A DNA stretch of 64,000 nucleotides from Rhizobiaceae bacterium. Lineage in GTDB: Bacteria; Pseudomonadota; Alphaproteobacteria; Rhizobiales; Rhizobiaceae. A program made the translations under genes and the position numbers. The stretch spans positions 62,001 to 126,000 of the forward strand of contig JARGOX010000011.1 of NCBI GenBank assembly GCA_029233925.1. Reading direction: 5' to 3'. Numbering within the stretch: the first letter of the stretch is position 1; each line of letters begins with the position of its first letter. Under the pieces are notes generated by a model. That model saw only the letters and a program-made list of their open reading frames with translations, had not been told where the DNA came from and ran no database searches. Below, piece after piece: positions 8,610 through 16,856 of this stretch.

Positions 8610-9900
8610 GCCCGTTCGGGAAAAATCCATTGCTTATCTGCACTGGGGAAGCGCTTACCAGTTGCGCAGCTTCCAGGATTTTTCCCACTACATCGACGAA
8701 CAGATCTATCTGGGTGATCTGGGCCAGGTTGATCTGAACCAATTCGCCGCCATCATCGTCGCTGACGCGATGGATAGCGTCACAATCGCTGCCCATGCCC
8801 GACAATTGAACAACTATGTCCGCAATGGCGGATTTCTGATTGTCTTCTTTCAGGGAAACGCCGACTGGATCGATGTCGTCCCCCTCAACTGGCGCCCGCA
8901 TACAACAAAGGACTGGCTGTGGTGGATGAAACCGGGCCAGCGACTGGAAATACACCAACCGGAACCCAGCCATCCGATTTGTGACCATATCCCGCTCAGC
9001 AACATGAGTTGGCACTGGGGCGGCGCCTATGCGCTGGATAAAAATGGCCAATCCATCCTCAATCTTGATGAGGGCGACGCAAGCCTGTTTCTCGATTTCC
9101 GCAATATTGAGGGAGGCGGTCGCCTGATGGTCTCCACCCTCGATCCTCATTCCCACAATGGCCAACGCTTCATGCCGGCCACAACACGCTTTCTGCAGGG
9201 CTTTTATCCCTGGCTCAACCGGGAACTGGGCATCGAGCGCCCCAAACGCAACCGTTTCACCTACCTGCAATGCACCCATAACCTCAGCGATTGGCGACCG
9301 CCATGGATTGAAACCAGCCTGACCGACGCCGGCTTTGATGTTCAATTCTGCCCGCTTTACGCTTTGGACGAGGCCGTGCTGTCCGCCACCGACTATCTTT
9401 ATCTGCCGGCAAACCATGACGAGGTCTTTTTGCAGCGCAATCAGGCCCTTTTGCTCGACTATCTGGAAAATGGCGGCAATATGATCATCTGCGCCGAACC
9501 GGTGACATCCTGGCTGCCCTTCATCAGCCCGTTCAATGCTGTATCCCCCCGACCCTTTTCCAATATCAAAATACGCCTGCGTGACGACCGCCCCGGTTTT
9601 TTTGCCCAAATGGACGACACATTTGATGGCTGGCAGGATGTTTACGGCCAATATGCCCGGGGTTGGAGCGACATGCCGCCGGGCGCCATCTGGTTGACCG
9701 ACGTGGGTCCGCAACACGACCCCAAGCCCGCCGACTGGCTGTGGCGCTATCCGGCCGCATCGGGCAAGGGCGGCTTTGTCTTCATGCACAATGGGGACAG
9801 CATGATCCGATATCCCGATCACGGCCCGCACAAAGAGCAGTTGGTGCGTGACATCTGCCTTGGCCTGCAGTCACTGATCTTGGCAAAACAGATTCTCTGA
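8599..9900 (+). CDS. Uncharacterised 433-aa protein with two amidotransferase-like modules, coupled to ABC importer
   Basis: I do not recognise a named family. The protein has no signal peptide. Two similar halves are visible. Residues about 8-90 contain strand-turn-helix segments ending in LNNYVRNGGFLIVFF. Residues about 225-320 repeat the pattern and end in LLDYLENGGNMIICAEP. Both resemble the Rossmann-like fold of class I glutamine amidotransferase/ThuA-type proteins, but no Cys-His-Glu triad is obvious. Many tryptophans (WLWWM, WHWGGAY) could form an aromatic ligand pocket. I chose the ATG at 8599 because AGAGG lies just upstream. It overlaps the ATPase gene by eleven bases. Processing or binding of the imported compound is an inference from position. 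Confidence 0.7.
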   Translation: MNPKPVREKSIAYLHWGSAYQLRSFQDFSHYIDEQIYLGDLGQVDLNQFAAIIVADAMDSVTIAAHARQLNNYVRNGGFLIVFFQGNADWIDVVPLNWRPHTTKDWLWWMKPGQRLEIHQPEPSHPICDHIPLSNMSWHWGGAYALDKNGQSILNLDEGDASLFLDFRNIEGGGRLMVSTLDPHSHNGQRFMPATTRFLQGFYPWLNRELGIERPKRNRFTYLQCTHNLSDWRPPWIETSLTDAGFDVQFCPLYALDEAVLSATDYLYLPANHDEVFLQRNQALLLDYLENGGNMIICAEPVTSWLPFISPFNAVSPRPFSNIKIRLRDDRPGFFAQMDDTFDGWQDVYGQYARGWSDMPPGAIWLTDVGPQHDPKPADWLWRYPAASGKGGFVFMHNGDSMIRYPDHGPHKEQLVRDICLGLQSLILAKQIL

Positions 9901-10034
9901 AGGCCAGCCATTCTGCCCCGTCTCTTTCCATAGCGCCGGCCCCATGGCCCCGTTGGAATCCGGCTCGCCGGTAGAATGCCGGGGCGTTTCATTGTATCAA
10001 GTGATCTTGCATCTGCGCCATGGAGGAATCATCA

Positions 10035-10805
10035 ATGGCATTTGAATATATCAGTGTGGAAGAGGCGATGCAGCGCGACGGCCTGCGCATGGTCGTCGTC
10101 GGTGGTACGCCAAGCCCCTGGGGCGAAGCGGCCAAGGGCTTGTTGCATATCAAGAAAATCGATTGGGCGGCGGTGCGTCTGGACCATGGAAGCGAGGTTT
10201 TGTCAGCGTGGGCCGGCCAGCAAGGCGGGCCGGTTGCTTTCTACAACAATGAGAAACCCCGTTCCGGCTGGGCTGAAATATTGCTGCTGACCGAGCGACT
10301 GGCGCCGACACCCCCCCTGCTGCCCGCACATCCCGCAGACCGCGCCCTTGTCATGGGGCTGGCGCATGAGCTTTTGGGTGAAGAAGGCCTTGGATGGTCG
10401 CGCCGCCTGCAATTGGTGCATGCCGGACTGCAGGGCACCGGCGGTTTCAAGGAACCAGTGGCAAAATTCCTGGCCGCAAAATACGGCTACCGCTCCGACA
10501 CGAACCCGGCCAATGGAATACGCGTGGCATCGTTGCTGCGCATGCTGGCAGGCCGCCTGGCTGTCCAGCGTGAGGCGGGCAGTAGCTATTACGTCGGCCA
10601 TAGCCTGTCGGCAGCGGATATCTATAGTGCCACAATCATGGCCCTGTTCAGACCCCTGCCCCAGGAACAATGCGAAATGCGCGCCAGCACGCGTGCGGCA
10701 TTCGAGACGCTGGACGCGGAAACCAAAGCCGCGCTGCATCCCGCTCTGATCGAACATCGCGACATGATCTACGCACAACATCTGGAATTGCCGCTATCTC
10801 TTTGA
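10035..10805 (+). CDS. Glutathione S-transferase family-like protein
   Basis: This 256-residue cytoplasmic protein has a thioredoxin-like N-terminal part and an all-helical C-terminal part. The segment YYVGHSLSAADIYSATIMALF (near residue 195) is the N-capping-box region typical of GST C-terminal domains. The N-terminal half lacks a clear catalytic cysteine or serine, although TPSPWG is in the right place for the glutathione loop. The ATG at 10035 is chosen because GGAGGA lies at 10022-10027. An ATG at 10020 lies before that site. It follows the ABC operon after 134 bases and probably has its own promoter. Substrate unknown. Confidence 0.75.
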   Translation: MAFEYISVEEAMQRDGLRMVVVGGTPSPWGEAAKGLLHIKKIDWAAVRLDHGSEVLSAWAGQQGGPVAFYNNEKPRSGWAEILLLTERLAPTPPLLPAHPADRALVMGLAHELLGEEGLGWSRRLQLVHAGLQGTGGFKEPVAKFLAAKYGYRSDTNPANGIRVASLLRMLAGRLAVQREAGSSYYVGHSLSAADIYSATIMALFRPLPQEQCEMRASTRAAFETLDAETKAALHPALIEHRDMIYAQHLELPLSL

Positions 10806-10834
10806 GACAAGCAAGCCGCTTTAATTCAACCGTT

Positions 10835-11512
10835 CTAATTCAACCGCCCGAAGAGGTTCATCTCGATCGCGTTCATATGCACCAGCATGGCGTCCGAGGC
10901 GCCTGCGGCGTCGCGGTCCTTGAGCATGCGCACGATATCTTCGTGCTGGGCGCAATAGCCCAGGCGCCGCTCCTCGGAAAAGCGTTTTCGCTTCAATTCG
11001 ATCCATGGATCGCGGTTGCGGATCACCCGCAGGATGTCATGCAGGCTCATCAGCAATTCATTGCGGGCGGCCTTGAAGATACGATGATGGATCTGCGCAT
11101 CCCAATATTCGAATTTGGCCGGGTCTCTTTCCGCCTTTGCCATCTCATGGGCTTCGACAATCGCATCAATATCCGAGGCGCTCGCCATGGTCACGGCAAT
11201 GGCCGCCGCCTGTGGTTCGACCAGCCGACGCACTGTCATCATATCGGTGGGTGAGACGCCGGTGACGCGCTGGAGTATGTCATTCATGTCCACTTCATCG
11301 GCAGGACGCACAAAGGTGCCACGGCCAACATGGCGGGAAAGGACACCCTCATCAACAAGCGCATTGATGGCGCGCCGTGCCGTGTTGCGCGCCACCGCGT
11401 ATTCCGTTGCGATATCGCGTTCGGCAGGCAATTGCCCGTCGTGCGACCACTCCCCGGCCGCAATACGCTGGCGCAGGGATTTTTCGACTTCACTGGCAAT
11501 TTGTTTGGGCAT
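10835..11512 (-). CDS. GntR family transcriptional regulator, FadR/FCD type
   Basis: This 225-residue repressor-like protein has a winged-helix DNA-binding domain at residues about 1-70 (LPAERDIATEYAVARNTARRAINALVDEGVLSRHVGRGTFV) and an FCD ligand-binding domain after it. Metal-binding-type residues are present: D in the segment ending WDAQIHH, two histidines there, and H of CAQHEDIVRML. It is divergent from the large catabolic/transport operon and most likely controls it. Inverted and direct TGGTTCA/TGAACCA-type elements lie in the space between. The ATG at 11512 is preferred. A TTG at 11536 in the same frame would place the start inside a candidate operator. Confidence 0.88.
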   Translation of the reverse strand: MPKQIASEVEKSLRQRIAAGEWSHDGQLPAERDIATEYAVARNTARRAINALVDEGVLSRHVGRGTFVRPADEVDMNDILQRVTGVSPTDMMTVRRLVEPQAAAIAVTMASASDIDAIVEAHEMAKAERDPAKFEYWDAQIHHRIFKAARNELLMSLHDILRVIRNRDPWIELKRKRFSEERRLGYCAQHEDIVRMLKDRDAAGASDAMLVHMNAIEMNLFGRLN

Positions 11513-11527
11513 GATGGCGCTTCTATT

Positions 11528-11548
11528 ATGAACCAATGATGAGCCAAT
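11528..11548. promoter_or_regulatory. Direct repeat, candidate operator at the GntR gene start
   Basis: ATGAACCAAT at 11528-11537 and ATGAGCCAAT at 11539-11548 repeat with an eleven-base period, one helical turn. They share the TGAACCA half-site with the palindrome at 11664-11683. This position fits autoregulation of the GntR gene. Confidence 0.45.
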
Positions 11549-11614
11549 TACTCCAAATCAATCGTAATTTCAAGTTGGAATTGGCAAATTTCCGTGATTT
11601 TCCACGAAATGCTG

Positions 11615-11643
11615 TTGACTCGTTTATTCAGGCACATAATAAT
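11615..11643 (+). promoter_or_regulatory. Predicted promoter of the catabolic/transport operon
   Basis: TTGACT at 11615-11620 and AATAAT at 11638-11643 are 17 bases apart and lie about 60 bases before the first gene of the operon. The operator-like sequences TTGGTCCA and TGGTTCA-N6-TGAACCA follow immediately. That position would let the divergent GntR protein block transcription start or elongation. Confidence 0.5.
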
Positions 11644-11663
11644 TGGTCCACTATAAAATACAT

Positions 11664-11683
11664 TGGTTCAGTTAAATGAACCA
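11664..11683. promoter_or_regulatory. Perfect inverted repeat, likely GntR operator
   Basis: TGGTTCA (11664-11670) and TGAACCA (11677-11683) form a perfect seven-base inverted repeat with a six-base spacer. A related TTGGTCCA lies at 11643-11650, and related half-sites lie at the start of the regulator gene. Placement just downstream of the promoter suits repression by the divergent FCD regulator. Confidence 0.6.
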
Positions 11684-11700
11684 GATCGCTGGGAGGCATC

Positions 11701-12579
11701 ATGCGTTTTGCGGCTTTTTCGATATCCGGAGAAAGACGTGTGGGGATGGTAAGCGCAGATGGCGCCAATTTCCACCCCATCAACATGTCGACAGAACGGG
11801 CAGCCAAGGGCGTTGCGGCGCTGATCGGCATGTCTGATGCCGAAATTGCCGATGTCTCTTCGCCGATTCCGGCACATGAGGTCACATTGGAAGCACCCTT
11901 TCCAAGGCCAGGGCGCAATATCTTCTGCGTCGGCAAGAATTACCTCGACCACGCGCACGAATTTTCCAATAGCGGCTTTGATTCCAGCGCAGCAGCTTCA
12001 ACCGTCCCCAAGGCGCCAATCATCTTTTCCAAGGTGCCCGAAACCGTCATTGCCCATGGTGAGAAGATCATCATCGACCCGACGGTTTCCGCAGCCATTG
12101 ACTATGAGGCGGAACTGGCTGTCATCATCGGCACCGGCGGGCGGTCGATTTCAAAAGCGGACGCGATGAACCATGTCTGGGGCTATACGCTCGTCAATGA
12201 TGTGACGGCTCGCGATCTGCAGGGAAAATACAGCCAATGGCTGATTGGCAAATCGCAAGACACCTTCTGCCCCATGGGCCCCTTTGCCGTCACAAGGGAC
12301 GAACTCGATATCGGTGACACCGAGATCCGCTGCGTAGTAAACGGTGAAATACGCCAGCAGGCCAATACCCGCGATCTGATCTTCGATGTTCCAACCATCA
12401 TCGAAACCCTGTCAGCCGGCATTACGTTGCTGCCGGGCGATATCATCGCCACAGGAACACCCGCCGGCGTCGGCATCGGATTTGACCCGCCGCGCTATCT
12501 GCGGCACGGTGACGTGGTCCGCGTCGAAATTGACGTGATCGGAAGCCTCGAAAATCAATGTGAAGAGCGCCCCTCATGA
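11701..12579 (+). CDS. Fumarylacetoacetate hydrolase family protein
   Basis: This 292-residue cytoplasmic enzyme of the FAH family acts, by family, on beta-dicarbonyl or 2-keto-3-deoxy-type acids with a divalent metal. Metal ligands are visible in DYEAELAVIIG (E-x-E) and in the aspartate of LVNDVTARDLQ. GPF, LPGDIIATGTPAGVG and the N-terminal FCVGKNYLDHAHE are also typical. A GGGAGG site precedes the ATG. It is the first gene of the operon and overlaps the following hydrolase gene by four bases. Ring-fission product hydrolases and decarboxylases or isomerases share this fold, so the exact reaction is open. Confidence 0.88.
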   Translation: MRFAAFSISGERRVGMVSADGANFHPINMSTERAAKGVAALIGMSDAEIADVSSPIPAHEVTLEAPFPRPGRNIFCVGKNYLDHAHEFSNSGFDSSAAASTVPKAPIIFSKVPETVIAHGEKIIIDPTVSAAIDYEAELAVIIGTGGRSISKADAMNHVWGYTLVNDVTARDLQGKYSQWLIGKSQDTFCPMGPFAVTRDELDIGDTEIRCVVNGEIRQQANTRDLIFDVPTIIETLSAGITLLPGDIIATGTPAGVGIGFDPPRYLRHGDVVRVEIDVIGSLENQCEERPS

Positions 12580-13355
12580 CATCGATCCGTTTCAAGGACA
12601 TGATGGTGGAAACTGCGGGTGACGGCATGCCAATCGTCATGCTGCACGGTCTGGGTGGAACATCCAACAGCTGGCAGGCGCTCGTGCCTTCACTGGCGGG
12701 TTTTCGGCTCATCCGCCCGGATCTGCCGGGAGCCGGACGTTCACCCACGCCTGGCGGAAAAATCGATATCGTTTCGCTGGCGCAGGCACTTGCCCGCAAC
12801 CTTGCCGAGCTGGGCGTGGAACGTGCCCATATCATTGGCCATTCCTTCGGCACACTTATCGCCCAGCATCTGGCCGTCATGCATCCGCGCCTCGCCGCAA
12901 GCCTTGCTCTGTTCGGACCAATCATAGAGCCTGCCGATGCAGCGCGTGAGCGCCTGCGTGCCCGTGCCGCGCTGGCGCGTCAGGAAGGCATGTGCACCAT
13001 TGCCGATCAGGTGACGCCCGTCAGTCTTGCCGCCAGTGCGCAGCAGCAATCGCCCGTGGCCTTTGCCTTTGTTCGCGAAAGCCACATGCGTCAGGATGCC
13101 GAGGGCTTTGCAAAATCCTGCGAGGCCCTTGCAGGCGCAAGCGGAACGGAACTTGCCGCCATTGCCTGCCCGGTTCTCGTTGTCACAGGCGATCAGGATG
13201 GCGTCGGCCCGCCCAGCGTTGCGCAACAATTGGCAGAAACGGTCAAGCAGGGCAGCGCCGTCGTCCTCAATGATTGCGGCCATTGGGCGCCGATTGAAAA
13301 ACCCGCTGAATGCGCGCGGCTACTGAATGAATTTGTCCGCAAAATTGCGATTTAG
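12576..13355 (+). CDS. Alpha/beta hydrolase
   Basis: This 259-residue enzyme has the alpha/beta hydrolase fold. The oxyanion segment is LHGLGGTSNSW, the nucleophile elbow is GHSFGTL with serine near residue 91, the acid is in VVTGDQDGVGPP and the base is in DCGHWAPIEKP. It is close in layout to 3-oxoadipate enol-lactonases and meta-cleavage-product hydrolases, but the substrate is not deducible. It is translationally coupled to the FAH gene. It probably performs a hydrolytic step on the compound brought in by the downstream importer. Confidence 0.88.
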   Translation: MTSIRFKDMMVETAGDGMPIVMLHGLGGTSNSWQALVPSLAGFRLIRPDLPGAGRSPTPGGKIDIVSLAQALARNLAELGVERAHIIGHSFGTLIAQHLAVMHPRLAASLALFGPIIEPADAARERLRARAALARQEGMCTIADQVTPVSLAASAQQQSPVAFAFVRESHMRQDAEGFAKSCEALAGASGTELAAIACPVLVVTGDQDGVGPPSVAQQLAETVKQGSAVVLNDCGHWAPIEKPAECARLLNEFVRKIAI

Positions 13356-13405
13356 CGGCGGCAGGCAGCGCAAGGCTGCAGCCGAACAGAAGCAGGGAGA
13401 ACCTT

Positions 13406-14725
13406 ATGGCCGATGATATCAATGGTTGGAACAGCAACCGTTCGACGTTGTTCACCAATGTGCGCGTGCTGGATGCAACCGGAGAAAATCCCTTTACCGG
13501 CGAAGTTCTGGTGCAGGGCAACCGGATCAAATCGGTAAACCGGGGCACGTCCCGCTTCAGCGCGCCCATGACATCGGGCGGCGCCACGGTCATTGACGGT
13601 ATGGGCGCAACGCTGATGCCGGGCATGATCGACGCCCATCTGCACCTGTCCTGGAACAATGCGCCGGGCATTGATCCTATCCAGATGATGGAACTGGAAG
13701 AGCATATGCTGGTCACCATGGAGATGGCCAAACTGGTGATTGATGCCGGTTTCACGGCCGGGCGTGGTGCGGCCGCCGCCAAGCCAAGGCTCGACGTCGT
13801 TGCCAAGCGCTTTATCAATGAGGGGCGTTTTCCCGGACCGCGCTATCTGGCGGCTGGCCCCGAAATCACCACGGTTGGCGGGCTGGGCGATGCCGCCCCC
13901 TCCCACATCCCGCATGAAGGCCTCAACCTTGGCCTGGTCGTCTCCGGCCCGGAAGAAGTGCGCCGCACCGTGCGCCAGCTGATCAAATATGGCGTCGATT
14001 CAATCAAGCTCAACCTGTCGGGTGAATCCATCACCGGAATGGGCGCCGAAGAAACGCCCATGTCTGAGGAAGAAGTGGCCATGGCCGCACAGGAGGCGCG
14101 TTGCCGCAACAAGGTCCTGTCTGCCCATGCGCGCTCCTCCGGTTCCATCAAGCAATGTATCCGGCACGGTATCCGTAATATCTATCATGCGTCCTTCTGC
14201 GATGAGGAAGGCCTCGACATGCTCGAGGCTGCCAAGGAGCACCACATGGTCGCCCCCGGCATTGCCTGGCTTATCAACACGGCGCGCCATGCGGAAGAAT
14301 GGGGCATCAAGCCGGGCTCGCCGCTGTCGATGGAGTATGAGCGCGAACTGGCCATGTGTATCGATGCGATGAAGAAAATGCACCGTCGCGGCATCCGCAT
14401 CTGCATCGGCGGGGATTATGGTTTTGCCTGGACACCTCAGGGCACCAACGCCAAGGACATTCAGACATTCGTCGAAATGCTCGGATTCTCGCCCATGGAA
14501 GCCATTCAGGCGGCCACCAAATATGGCGGGCATATGATGCTGATGGAAGACGAACTGGGCCTGATCAAGGAGGGCTACCTGGCCGACATTCTGCTGATCG
14601 ACGGCGACCCGCTTGCCGATGTACGCATCCTGCAGGATCAGAAGCGCATCATGGCGATCATGAAAGACGGCAAATTCCACAAGGCGCCAAAGGTCAATGA
14701 AGCAAGGCGGCGTCTGACAGCATGA
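13406..14725 (+). CDS. Metal-dependent amidohydrolase (imidazolonepropionase-like)
   Basis: This 439-residue amidohydrolase-superfamily enzyme has the metal motif MIDAHLHL (H-x-H) near residue 76. A lysine in DSIKLNLSGE is likely carbamylated. Further metal or catalytic positions lie in LSAHARS, NIYHASF and the aspartate of CIGGDYGFAW. The N-terminal beta-sandwich returns at the end in GYLADILLIDGDPLADV. By family it hydrolyses amide or lactam bonds, as in prolidase-like and imidazolonepropionase-like enzymes. An AGGGAG site lies eight bases before the ATG. Its stop overlaps the permease gene, tying the enzyme directly to transport. Confidence 0.88.
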   Translation: MADDINGWNSNRSTLFTNVRVLDATGENPFTGEVLVQGNRIKSVNRGTSRFSAPMTSGGATVIDGMGATLMPGMIDAHLHLSWNNAPGIDPIQMMELEEHMLVTMEMAKLVIDAGFTAGRGAAAAKPRLDVVAKRFINEGRFPGPRYLAAGPEITTVGGLGDAAPSHIPHEGLNLGLVVSGPEEVRRTVRQLIKYGVDSIKLNLSGESITGMGAEETPMSEEEVAMAAQEARCRNKVLSAHARSSGSIKQCIRHGIRNIYHASFCDEEGLDMLEAAKEHHMVAPGIAWLINTARHAEEWGIKPGSPLSMEYERELAMCIDAMKKMHRRGIRICIGGDYGFAWTPQGTNAKDIQTFVEMLGFSPMEAIQAATKYGGHMMLMEDELGLIKEGYLADILLIDGDPLADVRILQDQKRIMAIMKDGKFHKAPKVNEARRRLTA

Positions 14726-15786
14726 GCATTGCCGACGCGCCAAAAACGCCCCCCGGCTCCGCTCCGGGTTCACCCGGCACCGGCATCACCCGGCGCCAAG
14801 TCTGGGGCCTGTTCTGGCTGGTTCTGGCCGCCCTGTTCATCTGGCTCGTCTTTGCCGACTGGCCCGATTGGGTCAAGAATATCCTGCTGTCAAAAAAGGC
14901 CTTTCTCAGCGCCTGCCTGAACGGCCTGACTCTGGCCGGCCTCTATTTCCTCGTTGCCAGCGGCTTTACCCTGGTTTTCGGATTGATGCGCAACGTCAAT
15001 CTGGCGCATGGCTCGCTCTACCTGCTGGGGGCCTATATCGGTTACGAGATCGCCGATCGCACCGGCTACTGGCTGCTGGGCGTGCTTGGTGCCTTTCTCA
15101 TTCTGTCGGTCGTTGGTCTGCTGATGCAGGTGGTGGTCTTTCGCCGTCTGGAGGGCGATGATCTGCGTCAAACTCTGGTGACCATCGGCATTTCGATCAT
15201 CGCCGCAGATCTGATGCTGGCTGTTTGGACCGGCGGCACCTATCAGATACTCATTCCAGACTGGCTGGCCGGTGCGATCAAATTGCCCATCGTCACGGCC
15301 GTGCGCTCCAACGGTTCGATTGTGCTTCTGTCCTACCCGTTTTTCCGCCTGGTTGTTCTGGCATTGGCCATCGTGATCGGCATAGGCCTGTGGCTGATGC
15401 TCAACAAGACCCGCGTCGGCATGATGATCCGCGCCGGTGTGGATGACCGTGAAATGCTGTCGGCATCCGGCACCAATGTGCATCTTATTTTTGCCGTGGT
15501 CTTTGCCATTGGCGCGGGACTGGCCGGGCTTGCCGGCGTCATTGGCGGCTCTGCCCTTTCCGTGGCACCGGGTGAAGATGTGCGCTACCTGCTGGCATCG
15601 CTTGTCGTGGTCATTGTCGGCGGCATGGGATCAATCACCGGCGCCGCCATCGGCGCCCTGATCATCGGTCTCGCCGAGCAGATCGGGCTGGTCTATTTCC
15701 CCACCTATGGCGTTGTGCTGACCTTTGTCATCATGGTGGTGACGCTGGCCATCCGTCCGCAAGGCATCATGGGGAAATCGCAATGA
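14722..15786 (+). CDS. Branched-chain-type ABC transporter permease LivH
   Basis: This 354-residue inner-membrane protein has a long N-terminal extension carrying one extra helix (about residues 27-48) and then the usual LivH bundle. FLVASGFTLVFGLMRNVNLAHGSLYLLGAYIG is the family hallmark. The cytoplasmic coupling loop is NKTRVGMMIRAGVDDREM. Overlaps of four bases on both sides tie it to the amidohydrolase and to LivM. In this family, substrates range from amino acids to amides, urea and aromatic acids. Confidence 0.9.
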   Translation: MSIADAPKTPPGSAPGSPGTGITRRQVWGLFWLVLAALFIWLVFADWPDWVKNILLSKKAFLSACLNGLTLAGLYFLVASGFTLVFGLMRNVNLAHGSLYLLGAYIGYEIADRTGYWLLGVLGAFLILSVVGLLMQVVVFRRLEGDDLRQTLVTIGISIIAADLMLAVWTGGTYQILIPDWLAGAIKLPIVTAVRSNGSIVLLSYPFFRLVVLALAIVIGIGLWLMLNKTRVGMMIRAGVDDREMLSASGTNVHLIFAVVFAIGAGLAGLAGVIGGSALSVAPGEDVRYLLASLVVVIVGGMGSITGAAIGALIIGLAEQIGLVYFPTYGVVLTFVIMVVTLAIRPQGIMGKSQ

Positions 15787-16811
15787 ATGCCGATGTCACC
15801 CAGAACCCCGCAACACCTGCCAGGAATTTGCTGGCGCGCATCGGCACCGGACACCTGGTGCTGGCCGCCCTGCTGCTGGCCTATCCGCTTGTCTCCTCAG
15901 ACTTTTTCCTCACCCAGATCGGCGGCTATTCGCTTATTTTCGGCATGCTGGCGCTCTCCTTGAGCCTGCTTGCCGGCTATGGCGGCATGGTCAGCCTTGC
16001 CCAGATATCCTTTGCCGGCGTCGCCGGTTACACGGTGGCCATTTTCGGCGAGAATAATTCCAACATTTTGGGCTTTGGCTGGCCCTGGTGGCTTGTCATG
16101 CCGCTGGCGCTGTTTTTTGCCGCCACGAGTTCGGCACTGATTGGCTGGGTTTCGGTCCGCACAGAGGGCATTTACACGATCATGATCACCCTCGCGGTGG
16201 CCACGGCAGCCTTCTATTTCGTGCGCCAGAACTACACGCTGTTCAATGGTTTTCCCGGCTATACCGGCCTGCGCGCACCCATCGTGTTCGGCGTGAACTT
16301 TCGCGATCCCGTGCCCTTCTATTATATGTGCCTGGTGGCAGCGACCCTCTCCTATGCCGCCGTGCTCTATGCAGCGCGCTCCACCTTCGGCCTTACCCTG
16401 CAGGCCATCCGCGATAACCCGCGCCGCATGCGCGCCATCGGCTTTGACGTGACCGCCCACAAGGTGGTCGCCTGGTTCTATGCAGGCCTGATTGCCGGTC
16501 TGGCCGGCGTGCTGCTGGTCTGGTTCAACGGGCGCATTTCGCCCGGAACCATCAATGTCGCCGCCGCCATCAATGTATTGATCATTGCCGTCATCGGCGG
16601 ATTGAAGCACCCGATCGGCCCGTTCGTCGGTGCGGTCATGGTGGTGCTCATGCAAACATTTGCCATCGACATCGTTGGAGCAGAGCGCTTCAACACATTG
16701 ATCGGTGTATTTTTTCTGGCGATCGTTTTCTTTTCGCCAGACGGAATTCTTGGGCTTTGGGGGCAGCTTCGGCAGCGCCTGGCACAGGAGGACTTGCGTT
16801 CGCGTCAATGA
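15783..16811 (+). CDS. Branched-chain-type ABC transporter permease LivM
   Basis: This is the 342-residue second permease of the HAAT importer. Typical sequence includes ALSLSLLAGYGGMVSLAQISFAGVAGYTVAIF and the coupling loop STFGLTLQAIRDNPRRMRAIGFDVTAHK. It has about eight or nine transmembrane helices. Its ATG overlaps the LivH stop. A 45-base gap with a GGGAGG site leads to the binding-protein gene. Confidence 0.92.
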   Translation: MNADVTQNPATPARNLLARIGTGHLVLAALLLAYPLVSSDFFLTQIGGYSLIFGMLALSLSLLAGYGGMVSLAQISFAGVAGYTVAIFGENNSNILGFGWPWWLVMPLALFFAATSSALIGWVSVRTEGIYTIMITLAVATAAFYFVRQNYTLFNGFPGYTGLRAPIVFGVNFRDPVPFYYMCLVAATLSYAAVLYAARSTFGLTLQAIRDNPRRMRAIGFDVTAHKVVAWFYAGLIAGLAGVLLVWFNGRISPGTINVAAAINVLIIAVIGGLKHPIGPFVGAVMVVLMQTFAIDIVGAERFNTLIGVFFLAIVFFSPDGILGLWGQLRQRLAQEDLRSRQ

Positions 16812-16856
16812 AGAGCGGACGTTGGGAAAAGAACTAAATCAACTTGGGAGGTACCA

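Noticed and set aside
8593-9831. 412-residue minus-strand frame opposite the unknown ABC-linked gene
   Set aside because: No ribosome site or family-like motif, and it is fully antisense to a frame that is tightly coupled to the ATPase gene. Treated as a shadow.
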